Shown here: piece after piece, positions 29,614 to 38,311 of the stretch
Layout: each line of letters begins with the position of its first letter
Position numbering within the stretch: the stretch's first letter is position 1
DNA from: Rhizobium sp. Root1203
Lineage (GTDB): Bacteria; Pseudomonadota; Alphaproteobacteria; Rhizobiales; Rhizobiaceae
Reading direction: 5' to 3'
Assembly (NCBI RefSeq): GCF_001424945.1
Contig: NZ_LMCW01000034.1
Location: forward strand, 572 to 64,571
DNA length: 64,000 nucleotides
Made by a program: the position numbers and the translations under genes
Notes under the pieces: model-generated
Databases searched by the model: none
What the model was told of the DNA's origin: nothing
The model's input: only the letters and a program-made list of their open reading frames with translations

Positions 29614-30873
29614 CTATTCCTCGACGCCGCAATAGCGCGCCATGAAGGTGGCGAAAGCCACGATCCCGGCGAAATATTCCTCGACGTCGACATGCTCCTC
29701 GAAGGTGTGGCAGTTGCGGATATCCCCGGGCGCGCAGTAGACGGCGGGCACCCCCAGTCGATTGACGAAGAAGGGCGATTCCGACCAGAAGGGCGCGCCC
29801 CTGATCTCGCCGCGGCCGATGAACGCTTCCGATACGGCTCCCGCGAGCAGCGATACTTCAGGCAGGTCCGACCGGATCTCTGCCGCCGAACCGCCGAGCG
29901 TGTGGTCGCGGCCGGCAGGATAGGAAATCTCGATGGCGATCTCGGGATCTGCGACTGCGCCTCGAATGACCGTCTCAAGGGCTGCGGCGGCCTCATCCAG
30001 AGATTCGCCAGGCAGAAGCTTTCGGATCAAGGAAAGGCTGCATTCTTCCGGCACGGCGATGAAGCCGCCGCCGGCAAGTCCCGTAATCAACAGGAAGCCT
30101 CGTCCGACCAAATCATGGTTGGCGCGCGCCGAGATCTCGTCGGAATGCTTCCAGAGCGCCGACATGACCGCATGGCTTGCCTTCAGCGCATCCTTGCCGA
30201 GCTCCGGCACGCCGAAATAGGCGGATTTCCCGGTGATCTTGATGTCGGCGATGAAAAAACCGATCTGTGCCGTGTAGACCGCAAGCTGGGTGGGCTCGAC
30301 ATAAACAGTAAAATCCGGCTTGGCGACGTCGCCCGCTTCGATCAGCGCTGTATAGGCCTTGATGCCGGCGGAGACGCCGGTATCGGGTTGGCCGCTTTCC
30401 TCGTCGCCAACGAAGGCAAAGGCGACATCGCCCTTCAGTCTGATGCCCGCCCGGTCCAGAAGCGTCAGAGCGGCGAGCGAGCTGCAGATGCCGGCCTTCA
30501 GATCGCCTGAACCGCGACCCCAGATCTGTCCGTCGATGACGGCGCCGCCGAAGGGATCCTCTCGCTCGGTGCCGGCCCAGTGCTCGCGCCAGCCATCGAC
30601 ATGAACTGTATCGGTGTGGCCGATGAAGAGCAGCCGCGGACCGCCGCCGGTTCCCTTGCGCTCACCCCAGATGTTGGGACGACCGGGGCGGAAATCGGCG
30701 AGCACGACATTCTCGACAGCGCGCGACGCCATTTCATCCTTCAGCATCGCGACGAAGTTGGCTTCGTTTCCCGTGATGCTCTCCCGGGCAATCGCGCCTC
30801 TGAGCAACTCAAGGGCATCGTCGCGATCAAGCGTTTCGGCAAGCCGTATTGCGAACGTATTGGAAACCGTCAT
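29614..30873 (-). CDS. M20-family metallohydrolase (ArgE/DapE-like)
   Basis: 419 residues of the acetylornithine deacetylase/succinyl-diaminopimelate desuccinylase family. Zinc-site motifs are FIGHTDTVHVDGW, RGSGDLKAG, VGDEESGQPDTG and the C-terminal HTFEEHVDV. No signal peptide, so it is cytoplasmic. It should hydrolyse an N-acyl or amide bond of an imported compound, giving an amino acid or amine. It overlaps the ROK regulator by 4 bases and is the first enzyme gene of the operon. Confidence 0.9.
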   Translation of the reverse strand: MTVSNTFAIRLAETLDRDDALELLRGAIARESITGNEANFVAMLKDEMASRAVENVVLADFRPGRPNIWGERKGTGGGPRLLFIGHTDTVHVDGWREHWAGTEREDPFGGAVIDGQIWGRGSGDLKAGICSSLAALTLLDRAGIRLKGDVAFAFVGDEESGQPDTGVSAGIKAYTALIEAGDVAKPDFTVYVEPTQLAVYTAQIGFFIADIKITGKSAYFGVPELGKDALKASHAVMSALWKHSDEISARANHDLVGRGFLLITGLAGGGFIAVPEECSLSLIRKLLPGESLDEAAAALETVIRGAVADPEIAIEISYPAGRDHTLGGSAAEIRSDLPEVSLLAGAVSEAFIGRGEIRGAPFWSESPFFVNRLGVPAVYCAPGDIRNCHTFEEHVDVEEYFAGIVAFATFMARYCGVEE

Positions 30874-32111
30874 CGTCCTGCCTCCTTCAAGGCGATCATC
30901 TCGGCGGGCGGCAGAGACATGCGGCTATCAGGCGTATCGGCGCCGAAAAGCGCGTTGTGGAGATGCTCCAGACCGATCGCAGCCGCGCCGATGATGGCGG
31001 CACGCGCGCCGAGCACGCTTGCCTCGATCTCAACAGGATAGGGAAAGCACATCGGCAGGAAGGTCTTGATGCGCTCGATCAGCTCCGGCCGCAGTCCGAT
31101 GGAGCCGCCCATAATGACCTTTTGAGGATTGGCGATCGCCGCGATGGCACCGATGCCGCGCGCGAGGTACTTGGCTGTTTCATCGAGCACGGCCATCGCA
31201 TGCCGCTCACCTGCAACGGCACGTTCAAAGATGGCAGGAACTGTCGCATCGTGACCGGAAAGGGCTCTGTAGCGCTCCATGATACCGATCGAAGCGACCA
31301 CCCGCTCGAAGGCGCCGGAGCGCAGGGATTCCGGATCGTAAGGATCGGCACCGAAGGGCAGGAAGCCAAGTTCGCCCGCCGCATTCGTCGCGCCTCGAAC
31401 GAGCTGGCCGCCGACCATCAGGCCGCCGCCGATACCTGTGCCGACAGCGATATAGGCAAGATTGTCGATGCCCTGTCCCTGGCCAAGCCAGTTCTCGCCG
31501 AGCACGGCGAGATTGACGTCGTTTTCCAGCATGACGTCGACGCCGAAAGTCTTTTCGAAAGCGGCGACGACATCCATCTTGTCGAACCCGGCAATGTTCG
31601 GCGCGAGATAGACCGCGCCGGTCTTCTCGCTCGGTGCCCCCGGCACGCCGATCACAGCCATCCGGATGCGCTCGCGCGGAATGTCGAGATGGCTGGCTGC
31701 CTGCCAGCAGAGGGCCACGATCTGGTCGATGACAAACTGGCCGCCGCGCTGGTCTGTCGGCACCACCTCTTCGGCATAGACCTGAAATGCGAGGTCGGCG
31801 ATCGCCACTCGGATCTTCGTGCCGCCGAGATCGACGGTGGCGATATAGGCGGCATCCGGGATGAGTTCGTAGGTAACAGCGGTGCGGCCGACATGGCCGC
31901 TGGTGCGCCCGGTTTCCTGCACCCAGCCGTTGATTTCGAGCTGCCGGACGATCTCGGAGATCGTTTGCTTCGAAAGTCCCGTCTGCTTGGCGATGGATGC
32001 CCGCGAGATCGGGCCGTTTTGAACGATAGCCTCCATTACGTCGCGCTGCGAGAATTTTCGGGAGATGCGAAGGGGTTCGCTCACGTTCACCTCATTAATT
32101 CGTTCTGTCAC
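30870..32111 (-). CDS. ROK-family transcriptional regulator
   Basis: 413 residues. The winged HTH is at about 20-70 (ISRASIAKQTGLSKQTISEIVRQLE), followed by a ROK sugar-kinase-like domain (TVDLGGTKIRVAIADL, GTGIGGGLMVGGQLV, GELGFLPFG). It lacks the Cys-x-Cys-Gly zinc motif of NagC/Mlc-type ROK proteins, so it may sense its ligand without that metal site. It is the first gene of the minus-strand transporter operon. An alternative view as a pure sugar kinase is excluded by the HTH. Confidence 0.92.
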   Translation of the reverse strand: MTERINEVNVSEPLRISRKFSQRDVMEAIVQNGPISRASIAKQTGLSKQTISEIVRQLEINGWVQETGRTSGHVGRTAVTYELIPDAAYIATVDLGGTKIRVAIADLAFQVYAEEVVPTDQRGGQFVIDQIVALCWQAASHLDIPRERIRMAVIGVPGAPSEKTGAVYLAPNIAGFDKMDVVAAFEKTFGVDVMLENDVNLAVLGENWLGQGQGIDNLAYIAVGTGIGGGLMVGGQLVRGATNAAGELGFLPFGADPYDPESLRSGAFERVVASIGIMERYRALSGHDATVPAIFERAVAGERHAMAVLDETAKYLARGIGAIAAIANPQKVIMGGSIGLRPELIERIKTFLPMCFPYPVEIEASVLGARAAIIGAAAIGLEHLHNALFGADTPDSRMSLPPAEMIALKEAGR

Positions 32112-32245
32112 CGAACTATTATTCAGAGTTGCCGCATTGTCAATCCGAAATTATGAATTGAACCGCGATCCGGTGATCCAGTGACGGCATTCGCTTGGCA
32201 ACACTCGTGCGAAGGGCTAACTTGCGCTGGTGCATGGAGGCGTCG

Positions 32246-33046
32246 ATGACATCAACCTTCACCATCCACGATGCGGGCGGCTATGAGCAGCTTATGGGCC
32301 GTTGGAGCCAAAAACTCGCGCCTCTGTTCATTGACTTCACAGGACTTTCCGACGGCGAAAGGATTCTTGACGTTGGCTGCGGCACGGGGAGCCTGACCTT
32401 CGCACTTGCGGCGGCCGCAGATCTGAGCGAGATCGCGGCAATCGACTACTCTCCCGTTTTTGTCGACGAGACCGTCAGGCGCAATACCGACCCGCGCATA
32501 AAAGTCCGGCAGGCCGATGCCTGCGCCCTGCCTTTCGACGACGGCGCGTTCGACCGTGCACTGGCGCTGCTCGTGCTGCACTTCGTGCCGGGGGCCGAGA
32601 AGGCAATCGCCGAGATGTGCCGCGTCGTGCGGCCGGGTGGCGTGGTCGCCGCAGCCGTTTGGGATCACCTCGGCGGCATGCCCGCGATGCGCATGATGGT
32701 TGATACCGTCGCGGCGCTCAGCGACAGTGGCCGGCAGCTGCGTGCCCGCTACTGCTTCCAGCCGATGATGCAACCCGGTGAAATGAGACGGAGTTTTCTC
32801 GACCACAATCTCGCCGATGTCTCCGAAACGGAACTGATGGTGCGGATGGACTACCGGAACTTCAATGATTTCTGGGCGCCGATCGCCGCGGGCGAAGGCC
32901 CCCTCGGAAAATTTATGGAGACCCTCGACGCCAGCGAGCGTGCACGGACGGACGCCGCAGTACGTGACGCCTACGAAGCCGGGAGACCCGATGGGCCACG
33001 GTCTTTCGTGAACGTTGCCTGGGCCTGCCGCGGCGTCGTCCCCTGA
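32246..33046 (+). CDS. Class I SAM-dependent methyltransferase
   Basis: 266 residues. The SAM site is ILDVGCGTGSLTFAL, followed by AAIDYSP (acidic ribose-binding strand), ADACALPFDDGAFD and LVLHFVPGAEKAIAEMCRVV. This is a UbiE/Methyltransf_11-type core with a C-terminal helical part. GGAGG six bases before ATG 32246 fixes the start. The gene stands alone, divergent from the ROK operon. The substrate is unknown. Confidence 0.88.
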   Translation: MTSTFTIHDAGGYEQLMGRWSQKLAPLFIDFTGLSDGERILDVGCGTGSLTFALAAAADLSEIAAIDYSPVFVDETVRRNTDPRIKVRQADACALPFDDGAFDRALALLVLHFVPGAEKAIAEMCRVVRPGGVVAAAVWDHLGGMPAMRMMVDTVAALSDSGRQLRARYCFQPMMQPGEMRRSFLDHNLADVSETELMVRMDYRNFNDFWAPIAAGEGPLGKFMETLDASERARTDAAVRDAYEAGRPDGPRSFVNVAWACRGVVP

Positions 33047-33150
33047 CGAACAAATTGTCCCTGCCATTCCGGCCGGCGATCTCCTTCAGCTTGACGCTGC
33101 CGGCGAAATGGCCACCTGATATCGCTGATCCACTATCCCAAGCCACGTAC

Positions 33151-33224
33151 ATGTTGCAGACGACGCTATCGAGCTATAGGTATTGCGTCGCGGCACTTTG
33201 CCGCGCAAGCAACGAGGATGAGTT
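33151..33224 (+). promoter_or_regulatory. Conserved cold-shock leader with GC hairpin (copy 1)
   Basis: This 74-base stretch directly before cspA copy 1 matches the stretch before copy 2 (56735-56808) at 65 of 74 positions without gaps. It contains a 6-bp hairpin, CGCGGC (33189-33194) and GCCGCG (33200-33205). The stem is identical in both copies, while three of the five loop bases differ, as expected for a conserved RNA structure. Cold-shock leaders commonly act as RNA thermosensors. Confidence 0.6.
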
Positions 33225-33428
33225 ATGGCCACTGGTACCGTTAAGTTTTTCAACGACGACAAGGGATTCGGCTTCATTACGCCTGAAAATGGTGGCGCTG
33301 ACGTGTTCGTGCACGTGTCCGCGTTGCAGGGCGCAAGTTCGCTCCGGGACGGGCAACGCGTAAGCTACGACCTCGGCCAGGATCGCAAGACAGGGAAGTC
33401 GAAGGCTGAAAACGTCAGCGTGCTTTGA
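33225..33428 (+). CDS. cspA: Cold-shock protein, CspA family (copy 1)
   Basis: 67 residues, one cold-shock domain binding single-stranded RNA/DNA. RNP1 is KGFGFI and RNP2 is VFVHVS. It acts as an RNA chaperone on cold shift or in stress. Only four residues differ from the second copy at 56809 (positions 11, 25, 42 and 66), and the leader and part of the 3' flank are shared too, so the two derive from a duplication. The start is preceded by CGAGGATGAGTT. Confidence 0.96.
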   Translation: MATGTVKFFNDDKGFGFITPENGGADVFVHVSALQGASSLRDGQRVSYDLGQDRKTGKSKAENVSVL

Positions 33429-33763
33429 TCGGGCAACTGCCTGATCCTGGGGGTCAGCCGCGAACCTGAACCGGTCGTTGGTGTCGGAAGGGCAAAAATC
33501 CTTCCCCCCTCACAGCAAAAACCGCATTGCACGGTAGCATTGCTATGTCTGGTCACCTGGCGCGGTATCGGAGCCCTGCCCGCATGCCTCGCTCGTCCGA
33601 GCAAAATGCATGACGAAGTCGCCCTGTCATCCCGTCCAGATGCCGATCAGAGGACCTTTACTGGTGCAGGCGACTGTATTGTCTGTTCCAACTCGGGACT
33701 TTGGTTCGAATTTCCGGCAGCCATAAACGGTCCGTTAGGGATCTGTTGACCATAATCGGGACC
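33429..33763. other. Gap between cspA copy 1 and the DUF882 gene
   Basis: About 335 bases with no gene I can support. GATCGGGC-AACT-GCCTGATC (33427-33446) can form a hairpin just after cspA, without a T-run. Bases ~33456-33486 resemble the flank of the second csp gene (around 57038-57066) and mark the 3' extent of the duplication. Confidence 0.45.
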
Positions 33764-35158
33764 ATGCGACGTCGCCGATACGACGGTCCTGATTTCCGCT
33801 GCCCTTCATCAATGACGAGAACCGTGTTCGTGCACCAAGCCATCGTTTCCATTCCGACGACCACGTTGGCGTTGCTCTTTTCGTTCGTCGCCCACCGAAC
33901 GGTGCTGGTTGTCCTGTTGATGTTTGCCGCCATGACGGGAGCTGCGCAGGCAGCGGCCGACGACCGGGCGCTCAAGCTCTTCTTTACCCACACGGGCGAA
34001 AGAGCCACTATCGTCTACAAGCGGAATGGCAAATTCGACCCCAAGGGTCTTATGCAGATCAACCGCTTCCTGCGCGATTGGCGAAAGAACGAGCCCACCA
34101 GGATCGATCCGCGGTTGCTCGATCTCGTCTGGGAAGTGTACCGCCGCAGCGGCGCGAACGAGCCTATTCACGTTGTGTCTGCCTATCGCTCTCCGTCGAC
34201 CAACAATATGTTGCGAAACCGTTCGCGCAGTACCGGTGTCGCGAAGAAAAGCCAGCACATGCTTGGAAAGGCGATGGACTTCTACATACCCGGCGTGAAA
34301 CTCGCGACGCTGCGGGGGCTTGCAATGCAGATGCAGGTAGGCGGCGTCGGCTACTATCCGACGTCCGGATCGCCGTTTGTCCACCTGGATGTCGGCAACG
34401 TTCGCGCATGGCCCCGAATGTCGCGGCAGGAGCTGGCGCGGCTGTTTCCGGGTGGCCGGACACTCCACCTCCCGGCCGATGGCCGGCCGCTACCGGGCTA
34501 TGAGGTGGCAGTGGCGGATCAGAAGAAACGCGTGCGCCCCTTGGCCATCCAGAGCGCTCGCACTGACGATGACGACGATGCCGGGTCGGGCGCCATCGCG
34601 CCCGACGAGGTGACGGGCAGCCTCGTCGCTGCTCTTCTGCCGATCCCTCGAAGCCGGGCCGAGAACGGACTGGCGCGACAGCTCGGTCGACAGGCCGACG
34701 AAAACAACGACGATCGCCCCGTACCCGCAATCGTCTCGATGAGGGTCCCACGTCCGACATTGCGGCCGGAGAGAAGCGACGGATCCGTTGCGTCCACTCC
34801 GAGCGACGTCGCTCCTGTCGTATTTGCCAGCATTGTCGTGGGCAGGAGCATGGCCGGCGAGCTGCACGTGACCGACCGGGCGAAGAACTCGATAACCAAT
34901 CGGATTGCGACGATGCAGCCTGTGCCCTCCGTGCCCGGCGCCGCGTTGCGGCAGCTGTCAGCTGGCGTCGGCGCCATCTCCACCAGGGCGCTTGTCGCAT
35001 GGTCGCTGCAACCGCCTGGCATCGCGATCGACATGACGGCGCCCAGCCTTCCCGGCGTCCACCGCCCTGAAGAGCATGCTGAAAGCGAAGACGACGACAG
35101 CGTTGTCAAACTTTCCGAAGACAGGTTCAACGACGAAAGGTTCGGCATCGAAGGTTGA
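33764..35158 (+). CDS. DUF882/peptidase M15-like exported protein
   Basis: 464 residues from ATG 33764; ATG 33812 is also possible. A signal/anchor (TTLALLFSFVAHRTVLVVLL...GAAQA) precedes a DUF882 (YcbK-type, M15 fold) domain with VVSAYRSPSTNNMLRNRSR, the zinc-site strand KKSQHMLGKAMDFYIPGV and SPFVHLDVGNVR. Members are periplasmic and thought to act on peptidoglycan. After about residue 250 comes a long low-complexity tail with no recognised domain, so the protein is about twice the usual size. The DNA run 34566-34580 encodes four to five aspartates. Confidence 0.82.
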   Translation: MRRRRYDGPDFRCPSSMTRTVFVHQAIVSIPTTTLALLFSFVAHRTVLVVLLMFAAMTGAAQAAADDRALKLFFTHTGERATIVYKRNGKFDPKGLMQINRFLRDWRKNEPTRIDPRLLDLVWEVYRRSGANEPIHVVSAYRSPSTNNMLRNRSRSTGVAKKSQHMLGKAMDFYIPGVKLATLRGLAMQMQVGGVGYYPTSGSPFVHLDVGNVRAWPRMSRQELARLFPGGRTLHLPADGRPLPGYEVAVADQKKRVRPLAIQSARTDDDDDAGSGAIAPDEVTGSLVAALLPIPRSRAENGLARQLGRQADENNDDRPVPAIVSMRVPRPTLRPERSDGSVASTPSDVAPVVFASIVVGRSMAGELHVTDRAKNSITNRIATMQPVPSVPGAALRQLSAGVGAISTRALVAWSLQPPGIAIDMTAPSLPGVHRPEEHAESEDDDSVVKLSEDRFNDERFGIEG

Positions 35159-35214
35159 GGCGTATGGCAGCAGCTGTTTTGAGGCACTGCGCGATACGTC
35201 AGGGATCGTCAATG

Positions 35215-36369
35215 CTAGTAAGCCGGCGTGCCGCTACCCGATGCGGTCGCGGCACCGGCAATACCGGCCCTCAATGCCTGGCACGCGGCCACCATCTCAC
35301 GCTCGCGCAGAAGCGCCCCGCCGATCAGATAGATCACGTGGTCTCCGTAGGCGCGCTGCATGTCCGGTATTCGCTCGAATGTCATGCCGCCTCCCGGAGC
35401 AGGAAAGATCGGCTTCGGTCCGCCGAGATCTTCCGTGCAACCTTGGAGGATCGAGAGGCATTCCTCGCGTGAGAACCCGAACCTGCCACCGAAATTCGGA
35501 AAAACCACGGCATCCACTCCCATCAACCGCTGCAGCGTGCCGAAGAAGAAGCGGTGTGAGAAGCCGGTCGTGGGCGTGATGATGTTGGCCCCGGCAAACG
35601 TTGGGTGGGAGACGACAGGCAAGCCGAAATCGGGATCCGCGGCAAGGCTGCGCGACACGTCGAAGCCAACCAGAGAGGGCGCCAGCATGACGGCGCCCGC
35701 CCCGGCTTCCCTTGCCATGAAGGCTCTCTCGAAGATCTGCGAAGCCGAGCCGGTAATGTTCGGCACGTAGGCGCATCGATAGCCGGTTTTGTCGTTTGCC
35801 TCTTCGACGGCTGCCACACAGGCTGCAAGTCGCTCTGCGTAGGGCGACGTTGGCTGGTCGACCAGGCCGTGATCGTCCTTGATCAGATGCATGCCGCCGA
35901 GCGCGAACTTGTGGGCGAGATTGGCAAGCTCGCCTGTCGACAGACCGACCGGCTTGATCGCCGACATGATGAGCGGTCCGGAGGAAATTCCGGTTCGAGC
36001 CCGCAATCCCGCTGCACCAAAGCGTGGCCCGGGGCAAAGTGCGCGCAAGCCGTCGGACAGCTGGATCGCCTCGACACGCGTGCCCGTCTTGATCGAAGAG
36101 TTGCCGAACACGATGTTTAGCAGCTGCAGGAAATCGCCGCCAACATCGTCTTCGCTGTAGGAGATGTCTGCCAGGAATCCGCCGCGCTCGTCGCTGCCAG
36201 GCAGAAGAGCTTCGAGCCTGCCGAGGATTTCGTCCTCGACATAGCCCACAGGGACGATATCGCGGGGGATTTCGACCGTCTGCTCGACGCAGATGTCCAA
36301 CGCCCGCGCGTACGCTTCTCGTTCATCGGCAGCGGCCAGCCAATAGGCGACTGAAAATCGCTGTGCCAT
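35215..36369 (-). CDS. RuBisCO-like protein (form IV RLP)
   Basis: 384 residues with the RuBisCO large-chain N-domain and alpha/beta barrel. MSAIKPVGLS carries the counterpart of the catalytic lysine (K139). LGGMHLIKDDH holds the lysine that is carbamylated in RuBisCO (K164) and the metal aspartate D166, but the usual third metal ligand Glu is His167. SLVGFDVSR and PAPGGGMTFERIPD complete the phosphate site. It is no carboxylase by class. RLPs enolise, isomerise or decarboxylate sugar phosphates. As last gene of mtnK-mtnA-tkt-tkt-RLP (sharing one base with the gene before it), it probably isomerises the MtnA product. Confidence 0.9.
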   Translation of the reverse strand: MAQRFSVAYWLAAADEREAYARALDICVEQTVEIPRDIVPVGYVEDEILGRLEALLPGSDERGGFLADISYSEDDVGGDFLQLLNIVFGNSSIKTGTRVEAIQLSDGLRALCPGPRFGAAGLRARTGISSGPLIMSAIKPVGLSTGELANLAHKFALGGMHLIKDDHGLVDQPTSPYAERLAACVAAVEEANDKTGYRCAYVPNITGSASQIFERAFMAREAGAGAVMLAPSLVGFDVSRSLAADPDFGLPVVSHPTFAGANIITPTTGFSHRFFFGTLQRLMGVDAVVFPNFGGRFGFSREECLSILQGCTEDLGGPKPIFPAPGGGMTFERIPDMQRAYGDHVIYLIGGALLREREMVAACQALRAGIAGAATASGSGTPAY

Positions 36370-37370
36370 CAGAGTGCTTCTGCTTTCTGCGCCGAATGCA
36401 CCGTGTCAAGGCGCACGGCCTCCAGTTCGGCGTCGGCGATGTCGAGGTCTCGGTCGAGCAACTTGCCGATCGCGCGCACCAGCGCCCCGGCATCAAGCGC
36501 ATACTTCTTCATGAGATACGCCTTCGATGCGCCGTGGGCGAAGGTGTCCTCCAGCCCCAGTCTGCGAAGGCGGATGCCGAGCCCTTCCTCCGCAAGGATC
36601 TCGGCGACCAGCGAACCGAGCCCGCCATTGATCGTATGGTTCTCCAGCGTCACCACGCCTTTCTTGCCGCGCGCCGCCGCGACAAGGCCGTTGCGATCGA
36701 AAGGCTTCAACGTCGAGGCATGCAGGTGGTGAATGCCGATCCCACGATCCCCCAGGGGACCCGCAGCCCGCAGCGCCTCTTCCGTGCAGACCCCTGAGGT
36801 AACCACAAGGATATCGTCTCCTTCGCTCAGCGTGCGCAGCCGATTGAATTCGAACGGCGTCGAAAACAGCCGCGGCACCTCGCCACGCAAGACCCGGACA
36901 TAGACAGGCCCATCGATGCTGTCGGCTACATCCAGCACGCTTTCCACTTCGGTGGCATCGCCCGTTTCGAGCACCGTCATGTTCGGAATGGCACGCATGA
37001 CGGAAATGTCTTCGATCGCCTGGTGGGTGATACCGCCAGGCGTGGTGATACCCGGCAGGAAACCCATCATCCTGACCTTGCGGTTGGAATAGGCGATGGA
37101 ATTGATCAGCTGATCGTAGGGACGGCGATAAAGGAAGACGGAGAACGTATGGATAAAGGGGCGATATCCCTGCATCGCAAGCCCCCCGGCAAAGGAAAGC
37201 ATATTCTGCTCGGCCATTCCGAGCGACAGGAACTGATCAGGATAACGATCGCGAAAGCCGTCGACCTCGCATGATGACGTCAGATCGGCCGACAGGCACA
37301 AGACCTCCGGGCGCGCAGACGCGAATGTCTCGAACGCTCTGGCATAGGGGCGGTTGACGATTTCGACCAT
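36369..37370 (-). CDS. Transketolase C-terminal subunit
   Basis: 333 residues: pyrimidine-binding domain (LSLGMAEQNMLSFAGGLAMQ, with the catalytic Glu) and C-terminal transketolase domain (VVTSGVCTEEALRAAG, LKPFDRNGLV, VTLENHTINGGLGSLVAE). With the N-terminal subunit 2 bp upstream it makes a split transketolase, a form common in bacterial pathways for unusual sugars. The expected role is transfer of a two-carbon unit from a ketose phosphate, here perhaps a 1-modified xylulose 5-phosphate. Bacteria carry a separate housekeeping transketolase, so this copy is probably pathway-specific. Confidence 0.92.
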   Translation of the reverse strand: MVEIVNRPYARAFETFASARPEVLCLSADLTSSCEVDGFRDRYPDQFLSLGMAEQNMLSFAGGLAMQGYRPFIHTFSVFLYRRPYDQLINSIAYSNRKVRMMGFLPGITTPGGITHQAIEDISVMRAIPNMTVLETGDATEVESVLDVADSIDGPVYVRVLRGEVPRLFSTPFEFNRLRTLSEGDDILVVTSGVCTEEALRAAGPLGDRGIGIHHLHASTLKPFDRNGLVAAARGKKGVVTLENHTINGGLGSLVAEILAEEGLGIRLRRLGLEDTFAHGASKAYLMKKYALDAGALVRAIGKLLDRDLDIADAELEAVRLDTVHSAQKAEAL

Positions 37371-37372
37371 GC

Positions 37373-38308
37373 TCAGGCCCTCGCAATTTCTGCCGGTTCA
37401 ACGCCGAGCTCGGCGCCGATGGCTGCCTGCATTTCCTGACGCTCATCGGCTGTTTTAAAACGGACATAGTGAAGGCGCGGAAAGCGCCTCTTCAGAAATG
37501 GCATGCCTTCGAAGGGCGACGTGTTGGCAAGGATGACCAGCGGCTTGCCGGCCTCCGCGCTACCGGCCGCGTTTCGGAATGCCTGCAGATCATGACCGTC
37601 GATCGAGCGGCAGGCGGCGCCAAAGGCAGCAACGCGGGCTGGCAGATCACCCAGATCGAGAACAGATGACATGGCGCCATCGCATTGCTGCCTGTTGACG
37701 TCGACGACGACGCGAATGTTGTCGATGGCGTGGAAGCGCATCGCCGCAAGGCATTCCCAGGTCTGCCCCTCCTGGAACTCGCCGTCCGACATGTAGACCC
37801 AGACCTTGCCGGGTTCGCCGCGGCGTTTGCGTGCCCAGGCTATACCCGATGCCATGGACAGGCCCTGAGCGAGCGACCCCGTGGTCACTTCCATGCCCGG
37901 GCTGTGCTCGGCGCCGATCATTTCGACAGAACCGCCATCCCGGTTGAAGTGATCCAGCGCATGTTCATCCATGCGCCCAACTTCGATCAGCGCAGAATAG
38001 ATGACCAGTGCATAGTGAGCGGGAGAGACAATGAAACGGTCGTATTGTGGCCCAAACGGGCCGTGATAGCCGGCACCGGTGAATGCGTCGGGATTGCTGG
38101 AAGACGGAACGCCAGCGAAGGGGAGCGGCACCTTCGGCAGCGTCGGCTCACCCAGATTGAGTGCCTCATTGTAGAGAAATGCCAGGCTTTCCGCGGCCGA
38201 GCAGGCCTGGCTCAAATAGCCTCCATTGTTGCGCATCGTATGAAGGAAGACACGCTTGCGAATGCCGGCCGCGACATCCTCGGTACGTTGATTGTTCGGT
38301 ATCGTCAT
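37373..38308 (-). CDS. Transketolase N-terminal subunit
   Basis: 311 residues binding thiamine diphosphate. The cofactor motif is MSDGEFQEGQTWECLAAMRF followed by VVVDVNRQQ, and HSPGMEVTTGSLAQGLSMAS is the preceding conserved loop. It is half of a split transketolase; the other half is the next gene. It starts 3 bp after the mtnA stop, so the two are tightly coupled. Known split forms serve, for example, apulose phosphate breakdown. In this operon the MtnK/MtnA partners point to a methylthio- or deoxypentulose phosphate. Confidence 0.92.
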   Translation of the reverse strand: MTIPNNQRTEDVAAGIRKRVFLHTMRNNGGYLSQACSAAESLAFLYNEALNLGEPTLPKVPLPFAGVPSSSNPDAFTGAGYHGPFGPQYDRFIVSPAHYALVIYSALIEVGRMDEHALDHFNRDGGSVEMIGAEHSPGMEVTTGSLAQGLSMASGIAWARKRRGEPGKVWVYMSDGEFQEGQTWECLAAMRFHAIDNIRVVVDVNRQQCDGAMSSVLDLGDLPARVAAFGAACRSIDGHDLQAFRNAAGSAEAGKPLVILANTSPFEGMPFLKRRFPRLHYVRFKTADERQEMQAAIGAELGVEPAEIARA

Positions 38309-38311
38309 GGA

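Noticed and set aside
30849..32156. 435-codon plus-strand frame opposite the ROK regulator
   Set aside because: It is rich in His, Asp and Arg, as expected for the complement of a coding strand, and has no family features.
35215..38308. D-apiose/apionate catabolism as explanation for transketolase pair plus RLP
   Set aside because: Apiose loci carry apiose dehydrogenase, lactonase or isoapionate kinase genes. None is present, whereas mtnK and mtnA are clear.
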